Shown here: positions 7,719-15,428 of the stretch, one piece after another | How the letters are laid out: every line of letters starts with the position of its first letter | Position numbering within the stretch: the first letter of the stretch is position 1 | Source of the DNA: CG1-02-35-72 sp036170135 | GTDB taxonomy: Bacteria; Bacteroidota; Bacteroidia; Flavobacteriales; Flavobacteriaceae | Assembly: GCA_036170135.1 (NCBI GenBank) | Contig: JAVHOP010000009.1 | Span: 1 to 20,786, forward strand | Direction of reading: 5' to 3' | DNA length: 20,786 nucleotides | Program-made: the position numbers and the translations under genes | The notes under the pieces: generated by a model | Told to the model about the DNA's origin: nothing | Seen by the model: the letters and a program-made list of their open reading frames with translations, nothing else | Database searches by the model: none

Positions 7719-8255
7719 ATGAAACTATTAAAACCCCTATTCATCCTGTTACTTTTAAGTGCAGTTTCATGTGTTTCTGTACGAGTAACCTCCGATTACG
7801 ACAACAAAACTGATTTTTCTAAATTCAAAACATTCGCCTTTTATAAAAAGGGAATCGACAATGTAGAATTATCAGATTTAGACAAACGTCGCATTTTGCA
7901 CGCAATTGAAGACCAACTTCTAGCAAAAGGCTTGACCAAATCAGAAAACCCAGATGTTTTGGTGAGTATCTTTACAAAGTCAAAAGAAAATATCGACGTT
8001 TACGACAATAATTATTACGGCTGGTATCCTTGGTATTACGGGTCTGGTTTTTATGGACGCGATATGTATAGCCATGTTATAAAATCTACCGAAGGAACTC
8101 TATTTATAGATATTATTGACACAAGCTCTAAGGAGCTAGCTTGGCAAGGTGTGGGTGTAGGACTGCTAAATTTTACTGATGATAAAGTTAAAAAAGAAGA
8201 TCGCATTAAAGAATTTGTAACCGAAATCATGAAAAAATACCCACCAATAAAATAA
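7719..8255 (+). CDS. DUF4136 lipoprotein
   Basis: A 178-residue envelope lipoprotein. The N-terminus is hydrophobic and ends in SAVSC (Cys18). The mature part follows the DUF4136 pattern: VTSDYDNKTDFSKFKTFAFY near residues 23-42, then LDKRRILHAIEDQLLAKGL and NPDVLVSIFTKSKE, an aromatic and Gly-rich segment around 97-115 (YYGWYPWYYGSGFYG), and GTLFIDIID...ELAWQGVG. The function of the family is unknown. It follows hutU by 53 bases on the same strand and could be read through from it, although its role looks unrelated to histidine use. The last codons overlap a hairpin that serves the convergent gene. Confidence 0.88.
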   Translation: MKLLKPLFILLLLSAVSCVSVRVTSDYDNKTDFSKFKTFAFYKKGIDNVELSDLDKRRILHAIEDQLLAKGLTKSENPDVLVSIFTKSKENIDVYDNNYYGWYPWYYGSGFYGRDMYSHVIKSTEGTLFIDIIDTSSKELAWQGVGVGLLNFTDDKVKKEDRIKEFVTEIMKKYPPIK

Positions 8256-8269
8256 ATCTTGGTGGGTAT
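8231..8269 (-). terminator. Terminator of the GldM-like gene, inside the 3' end of the DUF4136 gene
   Basis: An 11-bp perfect stem pairs ATACCCACCAA (8237-8247) with TTGGTGGGTAT (8259-8269), with an 11-base loop holding the DUF4136 stop codon. On the minus strand the stem is followed by a run of six T, so it is a canonical terminator for the minus-strand gene ending at 8292. The plus-strand reading lacks a T-run. Confidence 0.75.
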
Positions 8270-8291
8270 TGCTGAGTTGAGTTAGTTAAGT

Positions 8292-9665
8292 TTAATCTAT
8301 TAATTCTACAGTTACTGCTTCTGGCACTTTTAATCTAAAACTTGGATTTGACTTTAAACTGATCTTCAAATTAAATATTTTAAACTGCCTTCCGCGTTTT
8401 GATTTATCTATAATTGAAATAGCGTTACCATTTAATTGATTTCCATAAATTTTTTGTGTTGGCTGGTCTGAAGGTTTAAAACTAAATTCAGATACAACTA
8501 CAACTAAATCAGAATTAGGGATTACCACATCAATAGAACTTGTTTTAAAATTACTTCTAGTTAATTTAATGATGCCTTCACTATCAGCATTAGTATTTCT
8601 AATAACAATAACTGGCTTTTCTAAATTAGTAAGGCTGTTATTTTTTGGAACTACTACAATTTTATTATTGCCAGCTGACTTCTTGACTTTGCCGTTAGCA
8701 TTCTTATCGACAATCGTATTAGATTCTTCTACATTTTCAACTTTTTGTTTTGATAAAACAGTATACGATTTATTAAAAAACAACGTCAAATCTAAGTTAC
8801 CTTGAGAAATGGTTAATCTACCTTCAATAGGATAGTCACCTTCGGTTTTAGGTGCTTCCATATCAATTTCTACTTCGCCTTCCTTAAAATATTTTTTATC
8901 AATCATTTTACCATTTAAAACCGCTTCTTTTGGTTGTAAATTCTCAGCCGATTTATTGATAAAAAGTTTCCCTCTAATTTTATCTCCCGGATAATAATTC
9001 GTTTTTTCTAAAACTACATCTACTTTATATGCGTTCGCACTAAACTGTTCATCGCCCATAATGTTTTTCATTAATTGCGATTTAATTGTTGCAATTGCAG
9101 ATTGCATTAAAACAATATTTGCTATTGCGGCATCATTACTGACACTTTTAAACTGATAAGACAGCCATTCTTCTTCTTGAGTTCTCGAAATTTTAATAGG
9201 TTTAGTACTTAATAATGAATCTACCAATGTTTTAATTTCAAGGAATTCTGGTTCTAATAATTGTTCTAAACTCTTGTTTAATAGATTGATAGAGTCTAAA
9301 AAAATTTGCCCTTTATCAGAAATTGATTTTTCTTTAAAAAATTCATTTTGCAAAAAATTTGGGTGTTTTTCTTTTTTGTCAAACAGTTGCGCTTTTATAA
9401 CCTTGCCTTTTAAAGAATCTAAATAATTGAAATAATTTTCTGTTAAGCTATCAAATTCTATAACAATTTCGTACTTCCCTTTAAAAGTATCATCAAGTTT
9501 AGCCGTATTTGCTAAGGTTAATAATTCATTTTTAAAAATGGTAAGTTTAAATGAATTGTATGCTTCTGTTTTGGAAGTGAGTTCATTAAGTGTTTTATTT
9601 GTTTTAACATCAGCACACGAAGTCATAATCAATACAACAATCAATAGAAAGTAGTTTTGTTTCAT
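8292..9665 (-). CDS. GldM-like lipoprotein (paralogue of the T9SS/gliding protein GldM)
   Basis: A 457-residue lipoprotein whose signal ends in MTSC (Cys17). Beyond that it reads like GldM. Residues about 30-205 are a helical domain; EEEWLSYQFKSVSNDAAIAN then MQSAIATIKSQLM lines up with SWLKYFFEGYPLIASLTRFT and the following IQSDIKETESDIL of GldM (residues 180-213). Residues about 212-304 (VVLEKTNYYPGDKIRGKLFI, VLNGKMIDKKYFKEGEVEI, FFNKSYTVL) match GldM's second domain at about 230-321. After a Lys/Asn-rich linker (305-345), residues about 365-457 match GldM's C-terminal domain. The counterpart of GldM's third domain (about 330-410) and its N-terminal membrane helix seem absent. Inference: a periplasm-facing, lipid-anchored relative that could bind GldM partners. 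No acidic surface-export signal follows Cys17. The gene is solitary, with a terminator downstream. Confidence 0.75.
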   Translation of the reverse strand: MKQNYFLLIVVLIMTSCADVKTNKTLNELTSKTEAYNSFKLTIFKNELLTLANTAKLDDTFKGKYEIVIEFDSLTENYFNYLDSLKGKVIKAQLFDKKEKHPNFLQNEFFKEKSISDKGQIFLDSINLLNKSLEQLLEPEFLEIKTLVDSLLSTKPIKISRTQEEEWLSYQFKSVSNDAAIANIVLMQSAIATIKSQLMKNIMGDEQFSANAYKVDVVLEKTNYYPGDKIRGKLFINKSAENLQPKEAVLNGKMIDKKYFKEGEVEIDMEAPKTEGDYPIEGRLTISQGNLDLTLFFNKSYTVLSKQKVENVEESNTIVDKNANGKVKKSAGNNKIVVVPKNNSLTNLEKPVIVIRNTNADSEGIIKLTRSNFKTSSIDVVIPNSDLVVVVSEFSFKPSDQPTQKIYGNQLNGNAISIIDKSKRGRQFKIFNLKISLKSNPSFRLKVPEAVTVELID

Positions 9666-9766
9666 ATTAACAGAATTTAAAAAGTGTAGATAATTCCCCC
9701 TTTGGTATTAAGATACAACGATGTAAATATAGAAAATTAGTTTACAACTAAGAAAATTTTTAATAA

Positions 9767-9774
9767 CAAATATA
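9767..9774 (-). promoter_or_regulatory. Possible -7 element upstream of the GldM-like gene
   Basis: On the minus strand TATATTTG is an exact TAnnTTTG match in the 159-base gap between the ABC-F and GldM-like genes. The leader would be about 95 bases and no TTG is seen at -33 spacing, so support is weak. I see no other clear signal in this gap. Confidence 0.25.
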
Positions 9775-9824
9775 CTTAGAATGTTAATAACGTATTCCTA
9801 TTGAATTGCTTGTGCTAAACCACA

Positions 9825-11741
9825 TTAAAAATTGTCAATTTGCAATTGAATTGATTCCCATTTAGACATTAATTGTGCTAATTGGTCTTTACTTTTTTGA
9901 TATTTTATAAAAAAATCTTTATTTGAATTTAGACTATTGCTCGTGTTTGAATTGGCTAATTGCAAATCAAAATTAGCGATTTCTTTTTCTAACATTGCAA
10001 TGTCATTTTCTGAATTTTTTAATTTATTTTGAAGTTTTTTTAACTCGGGATTACTAAAGTTTTGGCTGTTATTAATTTTGGCTTTCTTATTGATATTTGC
10101 CGATTTAGTCTTCATTTCAACTTCACGAAGATTTTCTACATTTCGAGAATCTAAAAAATAATCAATATCACCGAGATACTCTTTAATCCTTTCGTCTTTA
10201 AATTCATAGACTTTATCGGTAAGCCCTTGTAAAAAATCTCTATCGTGAGACACAATAATTAGCGTGCCTTCAAAATTCATTAAAGCTTGTTTCAAAACAT
10301 TTTTTGAAGCCATATCTAGATGATTTGTAGGTTCATCCATAACCAAAACATTAAAAGATGTCAACATCAATTTACATAAAGCGAGTCTATTTCGCTCTCC
10401 TCCTGACAAAACTTTTGCTTTTTTGTCAATTGCATCTTGACCAAACAAAAAAGCACCTAATAAATCTCTTACATTAGCCCTATTAGAATCGTTTGCAGCA
10501 TCTTCGGCAATTTGAAGTACAGTGCTCTCAGGATCTAGATATTCTGATTGGTTTTGCGCAAAATAACCAATTTCAACATTATGCCCCAGTTTTAAATGTC
10601 CTTTAAAATCAATTTCTTCGACTAATATTTTTGCTAAAGTCGATTTGCCTTGTCCATTTTGACCAACAAAAGCTATTTTACTGCTGCGTTCTATCAGTAA
10701 ATCGACATCCGAAAGCACTTTTTTATCACCATAACTTTTTGATAATTTTTCGGCTTCAAATATTATTTTACCAGGTTGTTTTGATATCTTAAATTTGACT
10801 TTCATAACCGATTTATCAATCACATCAACTTCAATTCGCTCAATTTTGTCCAACTTTTTAATTAAAGATTGTGCCATAGATGCTTTACTTGCCTTCGCTC
10901 TAAACTTATTGATAAGTTTTTCGGTTTGCTCAATTGATTTTGCTTGATTTTTTTGAGCTAATAATTGATGGTTTATTAAATCGGCACGAAGGATTAGAAA
11001 TTCGGAGTAGTTTTTTTTGTAATCGTAAATTTTTCCTAATGAAATTTCAATCGTTCTGTTGGTAACATTATCTAAAAACATGCGATCGTGAGAAACAATC
11101 ATTACAGCGCCCGAAAAATTTTTTAGAAATTGTTCGAGCCAAATAATTGATTCTATATCCAAATGGTTTGTAGGCTCATCTAATAAAAGCACATCGTGTT
11201 TTTGCATCAAAAGTTTTGCAAGTTCAATACGCATGCGCCAACCTCCAGAAAGGGTATCGGTAGTTTTTGTAAAATCGGTTGGTTTAAATCCCAAACCAAT
11301 AAGAATTTTCTCAGCTTCTCCTTGATAATTATAGCCGCCAACAATTTCGTATTGATGTTGGTTATCAGTTAAATTATGAATCAATTGATGGTAATAGGCA
11401 CTTTCATAATCTGTCCTTTCTAACAATTCGGCATTAATTTCATCTAATTTTTTTTCTAATCTTTTTATTTCGATAAATGCGGTATAAGCTTCTTCGATAA
11501 TCGTTTTTCCAAGTTCAAAATCTAAATCTTGTTTTAAGTAGCCTATAGAAATAGTCTTGTCAAAAGCCATTGAACCACTTTCAAATGGTTGTTGTTTTGC
11601 TATTATTTTTAGTAGTGTTGATTTACCAGCGCCATTTTTTCCGATAAGTCCTATGCGGTCCCCTGCATTTAATCTAAAAGAAATATTAGAAAAAAGCTCT
11701 TCTCCAGAAAATGAAACGCATAAATTATAAACATTTAGCAT
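9825..11741 (-). CDS. ABC-F family ATPase (ribosome-associated translation factor type)
   Basis: A 638-residue protein with two ABC ATPase domains and no membrane segment, the layout of ABC-F proteins that bind the ribosomal E site. Domain 1 has Walker A GKNGAGKST (34-42), signature LSGGWRMR (about 164) and DEPTNHLD (188-195). A basic helical linker (about 245-325) corresponds to the P-site tRNA-interaction region. Domain 2 has GQNGQGKST (360-368), LSGGERNRLAL (about 446) and DEPTNHLD (469-476). A charged coiled coil at 565-635 forms a C-terminal extension of the Uup/YheS kind. I start at ATG 11741 (MLNVYNL...), where family similarity begins. The frame is open to 11828, but that would overlap the divergent gene and add a hydrophobic leader foreign to ABC-F proteins. 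It is probably a housekeeping factor, not shown to confer resistance. Confidence 0.93.
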   Translation of the reverse strand: MLNVYNLCVSFSGEELFSNISFRLNAGDRIGLIGKNGAGKSTLLKIIAKQQPFESGSMAFDKTISIGYLKQDLDFELGKTIIEEAYTAFIEIKRLEKKLDEINAELLERTDYESAYYHQLIHNLTDNQHQYEIVGGYNYQGEAEKILIGLGFKPTDFTKTTDTLSGGWRMRIELAKLLMQKHDVLLLDEPTNHLDIESIIWLEQFLKNFSGAVMIVSHDRMFLDNVTNRTIEISLGKIYDYKKNYSEFLILRADLINHQLLAQKNQAKSIEQTEKLINKFRAKASKASMAQSLIKKLDKIERIEVDVIDKSVMKVKFKISKQPGKIIFEAEKLSKSYGDKKVLSDVDLLIERSSKIAFVGQNGQGKSTLAKILVEEIDFKGHLKLGHNVEIGYFAQNQSEYLDPESTVLQIAEDAANDSNRANVRDLLGAFLFGQDAIDKKAKVLSGGERNRLALCKLMLTSFNVLVMDEPTNHLDMASKNVLKQALMNFEGTLIIVSHDRDFLQGLTDKVYEFKDERIKEYLGDIDYFLDSRNVENLREVEMKTKSANINKKAKINNSQNFSNPELKKLQNKLKNSENDIAMLEKEIANFDLQLANSNTSNSLNSNKDFFIKYQKSKDQLAQLMSKWESIQLQIDNF

Positions 11742-11747
11742 GTTATA

Positions 11748-11779
11748 TTGATGATTAGTTTTTATTAAAATTATATTTG
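11748..11779 (+). promoter_or_regulatory. Putative promoter of the DUF983 gene
   Basis: TTG (11748-11750), a 21-base spacer and TATATTTG (11772-11779) match the Bacteroidota TTG/TAnnTTTG architecture. The predicted start near 11786 leaves a leader of about 24 bases to the ATG at 11810, which supports that codon over the ATG at 11798. Confidence 0.5.
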
Positions 11780-11787
11780 CAAAGTTA
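11780..11787 (-). promoter_or_regulatory. Possible -7 element of the ABC-F gene
   Basis: On the minus strand TAACTTTG matches TAnnTTTG and directly abuts the plus-strand -7 element at 11772-11779. A leader of about 30 bases would precede ATG 11741. The nearest TTTG upstream (11819-11816) is 28 bases away, longer than usual. Confidence 0.35.
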
Positions 11788-11809
11788 ATTATAATGAATG
11801 GGATATAAT

Positions 11810-12193
11810 ATGTTACAAAAGGGCACAAAAGTATATAGTATTTTCCACAATAAGTGTCCGAAATGTCAAAATGGTGATTTTTTTATTAACCATAGCTCCT
11901 TTAATTTTAAAAATGTCTTAAAAATTCACGAAAACTGTCCGCATTGCCGCTTTAAATATATGATTGAGCCTTCCTTTTTTTATGGAGCAATGTATGTAAC
12001 TTACGGATTAACAGTTATTGCAGCACTTTTATTATTTTTAATCGGCTATTTAATTGGTTTATCATTCATTGAAAATTTAATTTTTATGTCGATTGCTTTA
12101 GCAATACTGAGCCCATTAAGTCTGCGTCTATCAAGATTGATTTACATCAATATGTTTGTACATTTTGATGTTAAAAACAGTGATAATCCATAA
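11810..12193 (+). CDS. DUF983 membrane protein with two CxxC motifs
   Basis: A 127-residue protein of the DUF983 family, common in Bacteroidota and of unknown function. Two CxxC pairs, CPKC (16-19) and CPHC (43-46), look like a zinc ribbon in the N-terminal cytoplasmic part. EPSFFYGAMYV then leads into two membrane helices (about 57-83 and 87-108), and a short tail follows. I prefer ATG 11810 (MLQKGTKVYS) because family members begin this way and it fits the putative promoter; ATG 11798 in the same frame would add four residues. The gene is divergent from the ABC-F gene, with 68 bases between start codons, and convergent with gldN. Confidence 0.88.
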   Translation: MLQKGTKVYSIFHNKCPKCQNGDFFINHSSFNFKNVLKIHENCPHCRFKYMIEPSFFYGAMYVTYGLTVIAALLLFLIGYLIGLSFIENLIFMSIALAILSPLSLRLSRLIYINMFVHFDVKNSDNP

Positions 12194-12203
12194 ATTATAC
12201 AAT

Positions 12204-12231
12204 AAAAAAACTCCTACAAAAGCAGGAGTTT
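12204..12231 (-). terminator. Terminator of the gldKLMN cluster
   Basis: An 8-bp stem AAACTCCT/AGGAGTTT (12208-12215 with 12224-12231) around an eight-base loop is followed on the minus strand by a continuous T-run (to 12204). It lies 22 bases beyond the gldN stop at 12253. On the plus strand a weaker T-rich tail follows, so it may also end DUF983 transcripts. Confidence 0.8.
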
Positions 12232-12252
12232 ATATTATCAAAAGCGTCAATT

Positions 12253-13149
12253 TTAATATTGCCACATTTCAATTTCTCTATTTCGAATATCTTCTTTTAT
12301 ACGCCTAGATTCAAGTACTTGATAAAGGGCATTACCCTTAATAAATTCGGCTATTTCACGATTGTCATAAATATTTTCTTCTTTATAAACGCTAGAACTA
12401 AAACGTCTGGCATTAATAATTAAATCGTACGATAAAGATTGTGCAGCATTTTTAGGATTAAATACTTTCATTTGATAAAGTGTTTCGCGCGCATCTGGAA
12501 ACCAAACCCAAAATAATTCGACCAAATTATCTTGAGCATCTCCGCTATCAATAAAGTTGACATCGGGAGCCACAGGTGCTAATCCTAATAAGCGATATTT
12601 CAATTCGGCTTGTCTTTTGTCAAAATACCATACACCTTTAATTTTAAAACCTTCAATATCTGATGAAGTAATATTTCTGATATCAACATCTTCTTTAGTT
12701 AACTTTTCTCCAGCATTAAGCTTATCAAAACCTGTATTGGTAGTATCTTTTCGGGATAACCTTTGGCTAATATCTTTAAGGCTTAAACGATCTTGAAAAT
12801 AAGAATCGTCATAAACATCAACTATATCGCCTTTTTTGATACCTTTCATTAAAGTGTCAAACAAAGACCGACGTTTATTGCTTATATTAACTGTGTCAAT
12901 TGGATAATAGTAAGGAAGGTTCATTTTTTCATTTAAATCAACATATTCCCAAACCACTTTTGACCATAAAATATCTCTATCATCTATATACTCATAAGGA
13001 AGTGGACGGTCATTATCAGCAGCAATTTGAGCGGCTGTTTTTACACCTACTTCTTCGGGAAACAAAGCATTTAATAGATTTGCTTGTGCAAAAATATGGT
13101 TAGAAAAACCAAAAATTAAACACAATAAAATTAATTTCTTCATCTTCAA
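12253..13149 (-). CDS. gldN: GldN, periplasmic ring component of the T9SS
   Basis: A 298-residue secreted protein (signal peptide 1-21, ending HIFAQ) of the GldN/PorN family. GldN pairs with the lipoprotein GldK to form the periplasmic ring under the outer membrane of the type IX secretion system, where it meets the tip of GldM. Seen in the sequence are the N-terminal RPLPYEYIDDRDILWSKVVW, then LNEKMNLPYYYP, the RLLGLAPVAPDVN segment and LFWVWFPDARETLY, all typical of GldN, and a charged C-terminus rich in Arg and Glu. It is the last gene of the cluster, five bases after gldM, with a terminator immediately downstream. Confidence 0.96.
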   Translation of the reverse strand: MKMKKLILLCLIFGFSNHIFAQANLLNALFPEEVGVKTAAQIAADNDRPLPYEYIDDRDILWSKVVWEYVDLNEKMNLPYYYPIDTVNISNKRRSLFDTLMKGIKKGDIVDVYDDSYFQDRLSLKDISQRLSRKDTTNTGFDKLNAGEKLTKEDVDIRNITSSDIEGFKIKGVWYFDKRQAELKYRLLGLAPVAPDVNFIDSGDAQDNLVELFWVWFPDARETLYQMKVFNPKNAAQSLSYDLIINARRFSSSVYKEENIYDNREIAEFIKGNALYQVLESRRIKEDIRNREIEMWQY

Positions 13150-13154
13150 TTATA

Positions 13155-14705
13155 TTAATTAGTGATTTCAATAATAACAGGTGATATTTTTTTAAGATAA
13201 TAATTATCGTTTCCTACCAGTTTAGCTTTAATATTCAAAATCATCACATTGTCTCCTTGTTTTGTATGGCTCAAAGCATTTTTACCCGCTTCATTAAGCC
13301 TTGTACCTTCAATATTAAGGGTTGGTTTACCTGGTACTTTAATACTAAAACTAACAACAGTAAGGCTCAGGTCAAAGTCAAAATCGGGCAATGTGGCCCC
13401 GATGGTAGCAACACTTAAACTAGTTCTTGGCATTTTTAAAACATCATTACCTAATTCGCCTCTAATAGTACCTACTGGCGCTGGAATATCTTTAATTCTA
13501 AACTCTTTTTTACTACTAACTTTTACACCATCAGAGCGCACACCAGTAACCGAGATTTGAACTGTACGCCCTGCTCCCGGATTCATCATAAAGTTTCCTG
13601 TGTTCCTAACACGTGATAAGCCTTGAGCCGAGGCCGAAATTTTATCATTAGAAATGCCAGGCATTGAAATCGTAATGGGATTAGGGATTCCTCTATAAAC
13701 TACATTCATTTTATCGGCAGAAATCACGGCGCTATTTGGTTTAGGAACAACGGCATAAGTGCTAGAAACAGGTATTCTTACAATTGAATCGCCTTCTTTA
13801 AAGAAAAACTCGCCTTTAATTTCGCGGCTGCCAATTGCACCAGATGGAAAATTCAAAACAACTTGACCTTTTTGGATGTCAGCTTCTTTAACTTCTCTAC
13901 CGTTAATAACAACTTTTTGAGCCTTAAGTGTTGGATCCTTTCTTCCCAAATATATTTTACCTGTAAATTGTTCTCCTTCAAAAAAGGCTGTTTTATCGGC
14001 AACAACAATGGCTTCATAATTAGTTAATGACACATCGCTTTCTAACTGACCTTGTAACATAGCCGATAGAATATCGGATTCTGTTTCTTTAATATCTGAT
14101 TGAATTTGTGTGAAACGTGTCAACGAAGCAATTAAAGGATAACCTTCAAAAAAGTATTTCAACCATGACTCTTTAATTCCTTCCTTATTTTTGACTTCAT
14201 CTGTTTGAAAACGTTGGTTTACCGTGGGGCTGATAGCCGCATAATCTTTGCCTAAAATGCCATTAACCTCATCGCGATAGGTTTTCATTTGTTTTAAAAA
14301 CACATTTCCATTTTCATTTATCTCACCGCCTTTAAAAAAATATTGATCTACAATATCCGTTCCATCCATCTTTTCAAAATCGTTTGGATTTTCAATTGTT
14401 TTAGATAATTCCATTTTTAATTTATCGAGATAACTAAAAAAACTATCCGATAAATCTTTTATTTTATCTGCTTTAATTTTTAAGGATTCGTATTTTGCTT
14501 TTTGGTCAATTGCTTTATTTGCTAGACTCTCAAAGGCCGCTTCATTTTTATTATCTAAAGTGGTGTTGCCATCTTCTAGTTTTAATTTCATATAACCAAA
14601 AGCAGAGAGAACCTCTTTTGACATATTCATAGCCAACATAGCTATAAAAATTAAATACATCAAATTAATCATTTTCTGCCTTGGCGATAATCTTGCTGAT
14701 GCCAT
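13155..14705 (-). CDS. gldM: GldM, periplasm-spanning shaft of the T9SS/gliding motor
   Basis: A 516-residue inner-membrane protein with one N-terminal membrane helix (about 15-37) and a long periplasmic part in four domains: helical (about 40-225), then three beta-rich domains (about 230-321, 330-410 and 415-516). GldM forms a dimer that inserts into the GldL ring and carries motion or energy to the outer-membrane secretion and gliding apparatus. The N-terminus SPRQKMINLMYLIFIAMLAM includes Arg9, which corresponds to the arginine reported as important in the Flavobacterium johnsoniae motor. YRGIPNPITISMPG marks the third domain. The gene starts 30 bases after gldL and ends five bases before gldN, which fits an operon. 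Confidence 0.97.
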   Translation of the reverse strand: MASARLSPRQKMINLMYLIFIAMLAMNMSKEVLSAFGYMKLKLEDGNTTLDNKNEAAFESLANKAIDQKAKYESLKIKADKIKDLSDSFFSYLDKLKMELSKTIENPNDFEKMDGTDIVDQYFFKGGEINENGNVFLKQMKTYRDEVNGILGKDYAAISPTVNQRFQTDEVKNKEGIKESWLKYFFEGYPLIASLTRFTQIQSDIKETESDILSAMLQGQLESDVSLTNYEAIVVADKTAFFEGEQFTGKIYLGRKDPTLKAQKVVINGREVKEADIQKGQVVLNFPSGAIGSREIKGEFFFKEGDSIVRIPVSSTYAVVPKPNSAVISADKMNVVYRGIPNPITISMPGISNDKISASAQGLSRVRNTGNFMMNPGAGRTVQISVTGVRSDGVKVSSKKEFRIKDIPAPVGTIRGELGNDVLKMPRTSLSVATIGATLPDFDFDLSLTVVSFSIKVPGKPTLNIEGTRLNEAGKNALSHTKQGDNVMILNIKAKLVGNDNYYLKKISPVIIEITN

Positions 14706-14735
14706 AATTCTGTTATTTAAATAATTTAATTAATA

Positions 14736-15392
14736 CTATTTTCTAGAATTTGACATAGCTGATAACATGCCACCATAAATACCGTTTAATGAAGATAGGT
14801 TTGATGCTAAAGACTCCATTTGTTCTTTCATTTTTGAGGCGTTTTCTACAATAGCTTCATTAATTTCGGCTTGCTTAGCTGAGGTTTCTAATTGCGATTT
14901 ATATAAATTATTTAACGATTCCATTTGAGTAGATGCAATATTTAACTGTACACTGTAACTATTAGTTGCAGCAATAGACTCTATAACTGGCGCTACACTT
15001 AAACTAGCCGATTGAAAATTCTTGATACTTGCCGTTAATTTACCTACCAATTCCGCATCTAATTTAGCGTCAACTAAAATTTTATCTAATTTTTGAGCTA
15101 ACATACCTTCAATATCTTTAGGTTGCTCTTTACGAGACGTTTTTGCCAAAGCTATTCCATCTTTAAGCTCAGGATAAACCAACTCCCATTGGTATTCTTG
15201 ATCGGCAGGTTCGAATGCCGAGAGTGCAAATATCAATGCCTCTACACCCATACCGATAGCTAACATAAATCCTCCTGTTAAAAAGCCTATCTGAAAGTGT
15301 AATATTTTAAATAATGCACCAATAATTACCACTGATGCACCTAGTCCGTATGCCATTACATAAAATTGTCTTTTTGCTTGTGATTGTGCCAT
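14736..15392 (-). CDS. gldL: GldL, inner-membrane proton-channel subunit of the T9SS motor
   Basis: A 218-residue protein with two membrane helices near the N-terminus (about 13-32 and 38-60) and a long cytoplasmic helical tail. GldL forms a pentameric ring around the GldM dimer and couples proton flow to rotation. The second helix contains GMGVEALIFALSAFEP; Glu51 aligns with the protonatable glutamate (Glu49 in F. johnsoniae), and Glu61 sits at the helix end. YVMAYGLGASVVIIGALFKI followed by LHFQIG is the first-helix signature. Residues about 125-215 form predicted coiled coil with many Ser, Ala and Leu residues. The gene sits between gldK and gldM with gaps of 36 and 30 bases. Confidence 0.97.
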   Translation of the reverse strand: MAQSQAKRQFYVMAYGLGASVVIIGALFKILHFQIGFLTGGFMLAIGMGVEALIFALSAFEPADQEYQWELVYPELKDGIALAKTSRKEQPKDIEGMLAQKLDKILVDAKLDAELVGKLTASIKNFQSASLSVAPVIESIAATNSYSVQLNIASTQMESLNNLYKSQLETSAKQAEINEAIVENASKMKEQMESLASNLSSLNGIYGGMLSAMSNSRK

Positions 15393-15428
15393 AATATAAA
15401 TTTTTAAGTATTGATGGGGTTATTATAT

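Noticed and set aside
9825..11741. ABC-F protein as an antibiotic resistance determinant
   Set aside because: Its C-terminal coiled coil and general layout fit the widespread housekeeping Uup/YheS type; nothing visible marks a resistance subtype.
11742..11828. N-terminal extension of the ABC-F frame starting at ATG 11828
   Set aside because: The 29 extra residues are hydrophobic, unlike ABC-F N-termini, and overlap the divergent gene and its promoter; ATG 11741 fits the family.
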